A stretch of 64,000 nt of DNA from the NCBI GenBank assembly GCA_913057725.1, contig CAJXOS010000011.1, forward strand, positions 1 through 64,000, given 5' to 3'. This document shows positions 52,150 through 60,604 of this stretch, piece by piece (the stretch's first letter is position 1; every line of letters starts with the position of its first letter). A program made the translations under genes and the position numbers. The DNA comes from an uncultured Lewinella sp. GTDB taxonomy: Bacteria; Bacteroidota; Bacteroidia; Chitinophagales; Saprospiraceae. Under the pieces are notes generated by a model. That model was not told the origin of the DNA. It made no database searches and was given only the letters and a program-made list of their open reading frames with translations.

Positions 52150-55100
52150 GTTATCGTCTCCTCTTGCTAGCACTGCTTTGCAGTAGTGCACTTTACGGCC
52201 AGTTTGAACAACCAACTGCCGTTGACGGCATCACCTTTATTGAGCCACCACAAGCCAATAACCGAGGCAGTGTAGCCTTGAACTACCCACTAAGTCTTCC
52301 ACCAGGCCGACAAGGAATCGAACCCGAATTAGCCATTACTTATGATAGCGACAACGCTAGCAGCTGGTTGGGGTTAGGCTGGACGTTAGATATTCCATCC
52401 ATCAGCATTGACACCCGCTGGGGTGTACCGAAGTACGATGGAGATTTCGAAACGGAATCCTACCTCTACGCAGGTCAGGCCTTGTACCCATTGGCGCATC
52501 GGGGCGAAGCTCGAGAACGAAGCGCCGAAGCTCGCTTTTATCCTCGCGTAGAGCAGACCTTTGAGCGCATCATCCGGCACGGAGATGCTCCCAGCAACTA
52601 CTGGTGGGAAGTAACTGACAAGGATGGCACCCGCTATTTCTATGGCGGCACCCCTGATACTGGCCATTCGACGGAGGCCACCTTGACTACCGACGATGAC
52701 GCTATCGCACATTGGGCCCTGACCCAGATTATCGACATCAACGGGAATCACATTCGTTATTACTACCAGCGGGTTAATGACCGAGGGAATAGTGGGGGTG
52801 AAAATGGTTCTGCACTATACCCTGATTACATTACCTATACCGGCTTCCAAGCGGAAGAAGGTCCTTTCCAAATCAATTTCATCCGCGACCGGGAATTGGG
52901 TGAAACACTCCGCGCAGATAAGAGCATTGACTGTCGCTTGGGTTTCAAGCAGGTAGCAGCAGACCTACTCCGACGGGTGGAGATCAGCTACCTCGGGCAG
53001 GTCGTTCGCGCGTATCGACTAGAATATCAGAGCGGTGCATTTGATAAAACATTGCTAGAGCGAATTGTAGAAGAGGGCAGTAATGGCAATGACTTCTACG
53101 CCCACGATTTCGAATATTTTGATGACATCAGCAGTAGTGGTAGTTATCAACCCTTTGCTGCCGAAGAATCCTGGAGCGTACCAAATGACAATATCAAAGG
53201 AAACATCCTCAACCCGATTCCAGGCTTTGATGGTGAGACTTCTATACTAGGAGGCTCCTCATCCAGCAACTTCAATGTGGGAGGTGCAGCTACAATTGGT
53301 CCGAACGACTTCCAGTTGTTCTCTAAAGACAAGACGGCCGGTGGCACTTATGCCTATGGCAACAGCTCCGACGAAGGTATCATTGCCCTGGTAGACATTA
53401 ATAGTGATGGCTTACCTGATAAGATCTACCGCAAAAGTGGGTCACTTTGGTACCGACCAAACTTAAGTACACCAGGCGGCAGCTCCAGCTTTGGTGATCA
53501 ACGCCCCATCAATGGAATTAGCCAGTTCAGTACCGCCAGCACAAGTTCAAATTCCTGGGGTGCGGAAGGTAACCCACCATTCGCCTATGTGGGCTTCGAA
53601 TACACCGATGCCACAACCACCAATAACACCTATTTCACCGACTTTAATGGGGACGGTTTAATTGACATCGCCCAAAATGGTACCGTATGGTTTAACCATT
53701 TGAATGCCAATGGCGACCCGACCTTCACTACCAATAGTGGAGATACCCCAAGTCCAATTCGCCCTGGCGCTGGGTTAGATGACGGGCTATTCGAAATAGA
53801 CCCAGCAGAATTAGAAGAACGAATCGATCGCTATCCTTTGCAGGATGTCGTCCGGATGTGGGAAGCACCAACTGCCGGTACGATTCAGATTGAAGCTCCG
53901 GTAAACCTCATAGAACCTACCGATCCAATGGCACTCTCCTACCCTTCGGATGATGGTGTACGGGTGGCCATCCAATCTGGTTCTACGGAGTTGTGGTCTA
54001 CCGAAATTGATGCGGATGACTATAATGTCTTCACCCCCACTGGCGTAGCTGCTATCAACGTCAATGCCGGTGACCGCATCTACTTCCGGGTGCAATCTGT
54101 ATTTGATGGAGCCAATGATCAGGTCAACTGGTCGCCGACAATTACCTACACTAACTTTGAGGACGCAATTAGCACGGATCAACTGGATGCCAATGGTCGC
54201 TCCATTGCTCGTTATCAGGCTGGTGAAGACTTTATTCTGAGTGCAGAACAAGAAGTAGGCCTACCGCTGAACGGCGAAATCCGCATCAGTGGCACCATTG
54301 ATAAGCAGCGCACCAGTGATGATGTGCAACTGGTGATTCTACTACGAAGAGAGATTCTTGGTATTCCAACTCTAATCCCAGTCTACGTAGATACTATTCC
54401 AGCTGACTCTATCGCAACCTTCGATCTTGAAATTGACTACCCTGCCCAGGAAGATGATGCGCTATTATTCCAAATCAATACCGACACTCAAATTGATTGG
54501 ACGCAGGTGAATTGGATGCCCAACGTGCACTATCTCAACTCTCCAGATATTGAGGTCATTGATGAAGATGGAGTACCAGTCTTTAGCTACTGTCCTACTA
54601 TCGACCACAGTATGTACAACAAGCCCTGGCAATACAGCCAGGAAGAGACGTTCACCGACGCTATAACTTTTAGATTATCTCCAGCTATTACTTTCAATGG
54701 CAATCCGAATGGCAGCCGAGTTACACTTTCCGTAAAGGGAGATAGCATTCTTTACAAAACACGCTTTGCTTCCGACGCACAAGATCAGGCGGATGATATT
54801 GAAGTCACCGTGGAAGCAGGAGATGTTATTTTCATTGAATACCATTTTAACGACTGGGAAACTGCCCAACAAGTGGATAGTGCCTTAGTCGAGCGGATTA
54901 CAATGGTCAATGGGGAAGAGCAGTCAGAGACCTTCACCATTGGCTATCATTCCGTCATTGATCCCGATGGTGTCATCTTTGGCCCCATGCACCGGCATTG
55001 GGGGCAATTTGAATACAATGGCAATCGCGATCGAGCGAACTTACCCATCATCGAAGCGGAATTAGCTCTTGACGACAATGCCGAAGATCCTGGCGAAATC

Positions 55101-58100
55101 TCTGATGATCCGGATGAATTGGATGGATTGTTCGATCCCGCAACGGCTCCTTTTTTGACCATGCTGCCTGATGCCAAGACCATGTGCTACTTGGGGTATG
55201 ATAACTTCACTTATGTGGGTGCACAAGTAATAAGTAGTTCCCGTTTGGGTGAAGACAACATTCTTCCCGCTCCACCGGCCAGTAGTGGTGAAGGCCTTAG
55301 CGCTCCAAACCGCGTAACGGAAACCGACGAATACAGTATTGCAGGTGGCTTGGGCTTCTCCGTTGTCACCGGTACAGCCAGCCAAACCTGGGTAGACTCG
55401 GAGGTAAAGATGGACGTAATGGATTTCAATGGAGATCGTTACCCTGATATTATCTCAGGTGCCGCCATTCAGTACAGTACCGATCAGGGTGGCTATGGCG
55501 ATGTGACTATTATACACCCTTTCCAGGGTCACCATGCTGCTAAAAGTGAGGCTACCGGTTTCACTCTGGGTGGCTCGTTTGTGACTTCTCGAACCACTAA
55601 CAGTGGAGAGCCCAAAGGTGGCGCCAGCAATAAGCGCTCTAGCAAAGCGAAACGACGCTCCAACAAACTGGGCAAGAATGCTAAAAACGCTGGCAATACT
55701 GCTGGCGATGCCGTCGGAATCAGCGGCAACTTCAGTGATGACAACGACCATGCCGTGCACTCCTGGACGGACATCAATGGCGATGGCCTGGTAGATAAAG
55801 TTCGCGATGACGGTCGCGCAGCCCTCAACTACGGTTACACCTTTGGCCCGTTTGAGCAGTGGGGCTTTGATCAGATTCAAGCTGGTAGTAGCTTGGATCG
55901 TGGAGGTGGCCTTGGTATCAACCTCTTTAATGGTAGTATTGCCGGAGGTATCAGTCTTACCCGAACGGACAACCTCAGTACGGAAAGCCTAGAGGACGTC
56001 AATGCCGATGGTTTACCGGATATCGTATTGATTGGAGAACCAACAATGGTACAGCTGAATACGGGCACCGGTTTTGCCAGCCCAATTCCTTGGGTAGGTA
56101 TGGATCAACTAGATGAAGGCTCGGCCACCGGCGAATCTGTCAATGCCGCTTTCACTGTGTGTATCCCCATTATTGTCGTGAAGGTTTGTATCAATCCTAG
56201 TACCGCAATTGGGCGTGGCGTAAGTCGTCAGCACCGCCAGTTGGATGACATCAACGGTGATGGTTACCCAGACCTCCTTAAGTCAAATAATGACAATGAA
56301 CTCAAAGTGCAGCTATCGAATATTGGCCGTACTAACCTGCTTCGCCGTGTGCAACGCCCATTAGGTGGTGAATTCATAGTTAACTACAGCCCACAGGGCA
56401 ACACCTATGAACAACCTTACAGCGTCTGGACAATGGAAAGTCTGGAGAACACGACAGTACGTGGTGGGGAAGCAGACGAAATCAGTCGCAGTAGCTTTAC
56501 TTATTCCGGCGGTCAACATGATCGGCACGAAAGAGCTTTTTACGGCTTTGAAGAAGTCAAAGAGACGCATCTAGACACCAACAATGGTGATACACCTTAT
56601 CGTTCTTATGTGCAGACTTTCGCCAACCAGAACTATTATGAACAAGGCTTACTACTTACGGAGCAATGGACGGATGCAGATGAAAACATCCTGCATGAGA
56701 AGCAGTACACTTACGCCTTCCGCGATACGGAAAGTGGCGCTACCCTCTTACCTATTCAATTGAGCAGCCCCACTATCAGCGTGTACCCGGCGTTGGTGCA
56801 GCAAAGAGATCTGCTCTATGATCCAGAAGGCACTATCGGCCTAAACCGCAATCAGCAATTCCAATACGACGAATACGGCAACCTCGTTCAGCTTACTGAT
56901 TTTGGCGGAGGCCACCCCAGCGAGCTGGTTGACCTACGCATCAGTTACCATTACTTGTTAGACAACTATCAAGTAGCGGTACGTGATAGTATAGCAGTCT
57001 CTGATGCAAGCGGCCTAGTCCGCCTTCGTCGTTCAGAAGTAGATGCTACCGCGGCGGTACAGCGTATACACTATCATATTGACGGTAGCAACCGAGCGAC
57101 TTATGATTATGAATACGACCAGTACGCTAACACCACAAAAATTACTCGCCCGCCTAATGCGGCAGGAGAACGCCTTACTTACAACTATACTTTTGACGAG
57201 GCGGTACACTCCTATCCAATTAGCGAATACGATAGCTATGGACAATCATGGGAGCGTAGCTACGACGTTCGCTTTGGCAGCTTGCTCAGTGAGGTAGACC
57301 AATATGAGCGTTTGACAACTTACAGCATCGACGAACTTGGCCGCGTAACTGAAGTACTGCTACCGGGAGAACGACTCCAGGGAGATCCCTACTCCTATCA
57401 ATTCGCCTATCAGCTAGGCACGGGGGCTCGTCTTACGACGCAACGCTGGGATCCAGAACATCAGGACAACCTCAGCACTTACGCTTTTTTCAAAAGTGAT
57501 GGCACCCTGGCACAGGAGCAGCGACAAGCTGAAGTGAGTACCAGCCCAAATACAGCACCGAGCCTGCAATGGGAGGTTTCGGGCAAACAAAATCTCGACG
57601 CATTTAACCGCACGATAGAACTGTACTATCCGGCCTTGTTACCAGCTGGCAACGGTGGCACCTACAGTGCTGCTCCAGATAATCAACCGCCTAGTCGCTA
57701 CGTGTATGATCCGCTCAACCGCCCCGAAAGCATTACCATGCCAGATGGTACCGTCTTTGAGGTAGACTACGGTTTTGCTACCACTCCCGAAGGCGTTAAT
57801 TGTCAAGCTACCATACTTCGTGATCCATTGGGTGGCGAACATCAGTACCTGACGGATGCCCGCTCGCGTCTACTGGCAGAAGCACACACCGGACCAGATG
57901 GGTTGATCTGGACTCAATACGTATACAATGCCTTAGGAGAAACGACCAAGATCATTGATGCCGCCGGCAATACGACCGTCTACGAATTAGACATGTTGGG
58001 TCGACTGACGGATTTGCATCACCCTGACGGTGGTCATTATGAGTACGAATTCGACGCCGCTGGCAACCTCAACAGCAAGATCACCCCTGCTATTCGGGAA

Positions 58101-60512
58101 CGTGAAGTAGAAGGTGCACAAATCAACTACCATTACGACTTCGAACGCCTGACACAGATTGATTATCCATTCAATCCACAAAACCAGGTTAAGTACAGTT
58201 GGGGTGACACGAGTGCGACTGACTTCCGCAATGGGCGGGTATTCCTGGTGGAAGATGCCAGTGGTGCCCAAGAAATGTGGTATAACCAGAGTGGAGAAGT
58301 CAGCAAGGTCGTACGGACTTTAATCGTCAACGAAATCGAGCAGCCCACCTTTGTCAGCGAATACGAATATGATAGCTGGGGCCGCCTCAAGCAAGCCTAC
58401 TACCCCGACGGAGAACTCATCACCTATACCTATGACCGCAGTGGCCGCATCAATGGCCTAAGTGGTGAAAAAGAGGGGCAGTTCTACGATTACGTTCAAT
58501 CCGTGAGCTACGATAAATTCGGCGACCGTTTGGCGATGAGCTATGGCAATGGTGATCAGATCAGCTACCAAAAGGCTGCTCAGGAAAACCGCTACGAAGG
58601 CTATACCAGTCAACTCGGAGGCAGTAATTTCCGCATCCAGCAAACGTACGAGTACGATGCATTGGGCAACCTCCTGCAAATCAGCGATACGACGCCACCG
58701 GATGAACTGAGTGGCACTCGCAGTCAGCAACAAAACTTCCGCTACGACGCTGCCTATCGACTAGAGGAAGCTGTAGGTGAATGGACCAGTCCAACGGAAA
58801 CCTACTCTTTTGAAATGGAGATGAGCTATGACGATCTCTTCAACCCCGTACTTCAATACCTGCAACGGATCACTACCAATGATCAGGGCGCAGATACCAG
58901 CACCGTAGTTCATGACTATCAATACGAGGCAGATCCAGTGCACTTTGCCACCAATATTGGTGATTGGGAGCTTACGCCTTCTCCAGAAGGGCAACGCCAG
59001 GAACGCAAACGAGAGGGGAACCTACAACTCAGTCAATACGATGAGGAAGGGCGTCTCACTGCTTTTGCTCAAGACGGTTATATCAGTCGCTACTCTTACG
59101 GAGCAGATGGCCGCCGAGCGATTCGTAGCCATGGCCCAGGTTCTGGTGTTTTCTTGGATGCGACGCCGTTGGGTGGAGTTAATCATGGATCCAGAGAGTA
59201 TACCTTATATGTCAGCCCGCTACTAGAGGTACGAGCAGATAGTTTCATCAAGCACTATTACCTGGATAATCAGCGGATCCTAACCAAGAAAGGATCCGGG
59301 TACTTTGCCAGTCAACTCTTGCCGCCAGCGCAGCAGATCACTGCTGGTAATATCGATCTAGCAGACCGTCTGCGGAGACTTCGGGAATTACTCGTTCAGT
59401 TTGCGGAAGACTTAGGTGTTCCTCCGGGTCATCCATCATTGCCATTTTTCTACCTGGATAATGGGGAGGATGCAGTGGTTTTACCACAACTGGAAGACGA
59501 CGACCCACGCATTTTGCCACCACCGGGTTGGCCTGCGCCAGAAGGACCACCAGATCCGAATGGTCCTCCGGGACACCCCGTTTGGTACGCCGAACCCACT
59601 ACCCCTGACAATGCAGTGGCCGGGTATGGCTACACCAATCCCCTACGCACGCCAGAGCGCGAACTGTTTTACTATCATGCCAACCCATTCCAAGATGTGT
59701 TGCTCATCAGTAATACCGATGGAGAATGGGTTAAGCAGCAGGCTTTCACGCCTTTTGGCGACGAGTTTGTAGCAGAGGACAAAACTTACGTCCCCAGTCA
59801 GCAGGGATTCCAGGGACGTAGCATCGATGGAGAGACTGGTTTATACTATCTAAATGGAAGCTACTACCAGGCTGATGATGCACTCTGGCTCAATTTCCAG
59901 GCAGAACAGGATGAGCGGCCGCAGGCCTCACCGTACCTACTCAATAACGGACGTCCTTATCAAGGCAATCGTTTGGGGGAGTTACAAGCATTCACACAGG
60001 AGATCCAACTTCATCCAGGAACGGAGAGTCTAGACTTGACGCAAGCCTTTGGCAATGACGGTGGCTCCTTCTCCGAAGCCAGCTTCAGCCTTGGCAGTGG
60101 CCCATCGGCAGTAGCCGTCGAGGTTGCGACAACCGAGAAAGCACCGAAAGCTAGCAACAAAAGTGGCGCCTCACCAAGTACCCAACGAGGCAAAGGTGGT
60201 AAAGGCGGTGGCGTGGTACGCAACCAGGGCCTACTGGCATTGCGCAGACAGTTTCGCAGGCCGGAAGCGCAAGAAACTGAGCCTACAACCGCTAATGCAG
60301 AACAGTCCACTCCAGAACCAGCTGAAATCAGCATAGATGCACAAAGACAGCGCAATCGACGTTTTGTAATTCGTCCTGGCGATTGGGACGGCATGCACAT
60401 TGTCGGTAATAGATATGTGCAGCTAGGACCAGACGTGGATGCCCGAACGGTACGTCGCTACCGCCGTGTCGTGCGCGAGCTGAAGACGCGATTTAGAAGT
60501 GATCGGCTGTAG
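52146..60512 (+). CDS. Giant SpvB / FG-GAP / RHS-repeat exported protein (2788 residues)
   Basis: In order: signal peptide (about 20 residues, ending LYGQ); an SpvB-like N-terminal domain (about 30-330, ALNYPLSLPPGRQGIEPELA, SSWLGLGWTLDI); two DxNxDGxxD-type FG-GAP repeats (about 415, 500), a beta-rich insert (about 560-1000), four more DxNxDGxxD repeats (about 1090, 1205, 1283, 1367), a TcdB-middle-like segment (LLRRVQRPLGGEFIVNY), and many YD/RHS repeats (about 1640-2330: YSIDELGRVTEV, YVYDPLNRPESI, YEYDALGNLLQI). The RHS core end is GFQGRSIDGETGLYYLNGSYY near 2555, but the usual DPxGL cleavage motif is replaced by ADDALWLNFQ. The last about 185 residues are Gly/Lys/Arg-rich and match no toxin I know. 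No immunity gene follows. Confidence 0.88.
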   Translation: MSYRLLLLALLCSSALYGQFEQPTAVDGITFIEPPQANNRGSVALNYPLSLPPGRQGIEPELAITYDSDNASSWLGLGWTLDIPSISIDTRWGVPKYDGDFETESYLYAGQALYPLAHRGEARERSAEARFYPRVEQTFERIIRHGDAPSNYWWEVTDKDGTRYFYGGTPDTGHSTEATLTTDDDAIAHWALTQIIDINGNHIRYYYQRVNDRGNSGGENGSALYPDYITYTGFQAEEGPFQINFIRDRELGETLRADKSIDCRLGFKQVAADLLRRVEISYLGQVVRAYRLEYQSGAFDKTLLERIVEEGSNGNDFYAHDFEYFDDISSSGSYQPFAAEESWSVPNDNIKGNILNPIPGFDGETSILGGSSSSNFNVGGAATIGPNDFQLFSKDKTAGGTYAYGNSSDEGIIALVDINSDGLPDKIYRKSGSLWYRPNLSTPGGSSSFGDQRPINGISQFSTASTSSNSWGAEGNPPFAYVGFEYTDATTTNNTYFTDFNGDGLIDIAQNGTVWFNHLNANGDPTFTTNSGDTPSPIRPGAGLDDGLFEIDPAELEERIDRYPLQDVVRMWEAPTAGTIQIEAPVNLIEPTDPMALSYPSDDGVRVAIQSGSTELWSTEIDADDYNVFTPTGVAAINVNAGDRIYFRVQSVFDGANDQVNWSPTITYTNFEDAISTDQLDANGRSIARYQAGEDFILSAEQEVGLPLNGEIRISGTIDKQRTSDDVQLVILLRREILGIPTLIPVYVDTIPADSIATFDLEIDYPAQEDDALLFQINTDTQIDWTQVNWMPNVHYLNSPDIEVIDEDGVPVFSYCPTIDHSMYNKPWQYSQEETFTDAITFRLSPAITFNGNPNGSRVTLSVKGDSILYKTRFASDAQDQADDIEVTVEAGDVIFIEYHFNDWETAQQVDSALVERITMVNGEEQSETFTIGYHSVIDPDGVIFGPMHRHWGQFEYNGNRDRANLPIIEAELALDDNAEDPGEISDDPDELDGLFDPATAPFLTMLPDAKTMCYLGYDNFTYVGAQVISSSRLGEDNILPAPPASSGEGLSAPNRVTETDEYSIAGGLGFSVVTGTASQTWVDSEVKMDVMDFNGDRYPDIISGAAIQYSTDQGGYGDVTIIHPFQGHHAAKSEATGFTLGGSFVTSRTTNSGEPKGGASNKRSSKAKRRSNKLGKNAKNAGNTAGDAVGISGNFSDDNDHAVHSWTDINGDGLVDKVRDDGRAALNYGYTFGPFEQWGFDQIQAGSSLDRGGGLGINLFNGSIAGGISLTRTDNLSTESLEDVNADGLPDIVLIGEPTMVQLNTGTGFASPIPWVGMDQLDEGSATGESVNAAFTVCIPIIVVKVCINPSTAIGRGVSRQHRQLDDINGDGYPDLLKSNNDNELKVQLSNIGRTNLLRRVQRPLGGEFIVNYSPQGNTYEQPYSVWTMESLENTTVRGGEADEISRSSFTYSGGQHDRHERAFYGFEEVKETHLDTNNGDTPYRSYVQTFANQNYYEQGLLLTEQWTDADENILHEKQYTYAFRDTESGATLLPIQLSSPTISVYPALVQQRDLLYDPEGTIGLNRNQQFQYDEYGNLVQLTDFGGGHPSELVDLRISYHYLLDNYQVAVRDSIAVSDASGLVRLRRSEVDATAAVQRIHYHIDGSNRATYDYEYDQYANTTKITRPPNAAGERLTYNYTFDEAVHSYPISEYDSYGQSWERSYDVRFGSLLSEVDQYERLTTYSIDELGRVTEVLLPGERLQGDPYSYQFAYQLGTGARLTTQRWDPEHQDNLSTYAFFKSDGTLAQEQRQAEVSTSPNTAPSLQWEVSGKQNLDAFNRTIELYYPALLPAGNGGTYSAAPDNQPPSRYVYDPLNRPESITMPDGTVFEVDYGFATTPEGVNCQATILRDPLGGEHQYLTDARSRLLAEAHTGPDGLIWTQYVYNALGETTKIIDAAGNTTVYELDMLGRLTDLHHPDGGHYEYEFDAAGNLNSKITPAIREREVEGAQINYHYDFERLTQIDYPFNPQNQVKYSWGDTSATDFRNGRVFLVEDASGAQEMWYNQSGEVSKVVRTLIVNEIEQPTFVSEYEYDSWGRLKQAYYPDGELITYTYDRSGRINGLSGEKEGQFYDYVQSVSYDKFGDRLAMSYGNGDQISYQKAAQENRYEGYTSQLGGSNFRIQQTYEYDALGNLLQISDTTPPDELSGTRSQQQNFRYDAAYRLEEAVGEWTSPTETYSFEMEMSYDDLFNPVLQYLQRITTNDQGADTSTVVHDYQYEADPVHFATNIGDWELTPSPEGQRQERKREGNLQLSQYDEEGRLTAFAQDGYISRYSYGADGRRAIRSHGPGSGVFLDATPLGGVNHGSREYTLYVSPLLEVRADSFIKHYYLDNQRILTKKGSGYFASQLLPPAQQITAGNIDLADRLRRLRELLVQFAEDLGVPPGHPSLPFFYLDNGEDAVVLPQLEDDDPRILPPPGWPAPEGPPDPNGPPGHPVWYAEPTTPDNAVAGYGYTNPLRTPERELFYYHANPFQDVLLISNTDGEWVKQQAFTPFGDEFVAEDKTYVPSQQGFQGRSIDGETGLYYLNGSYYQADDALWLNFQAEQDERPQASPYLLNNGRPYQGNRLGELQAFTQEIQLHPGTESLDLTQAFGNDGGSFSEASFSLGSGPSAVAVEVATTEKAPKASNKSGASPSTQRGKGGKGGGVVRNQGLLALRRQFRRPEAQETEPTTANAEQSTPEPAEISIDAQRQRNRRFVIRPGDWDGMHIVGNRYVQLGPDVDARTVRRYRRVVRELKTRFRSDRL

Positions 60513-60600
60513 GAAGTGGGAAGTGGGAAAGCGGAGGAAGCGATGAACTCAATTAATCGTGTAACTATCCTTCAGCCTTCGCCTTCCCATTTCCAACTTA
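60513..60600. repeat. Imperfect inverted repeat with GGAAGTGGGAAGTGGGAA
   Basis: The left arm (GAAGTGGGAAGTGGGAAAGC) and the complement of the right arm at 60573-60600 (GCCTTCCCATTTCCAACTTA) pair over most positions with several mismatches. It lies between the convergent RHS and permease genes and shares the GGAAGTGGGAA word with the hairpin at 32813-32859. Confidence 0.5.
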
Positions 60601-60604
60601 CCGT

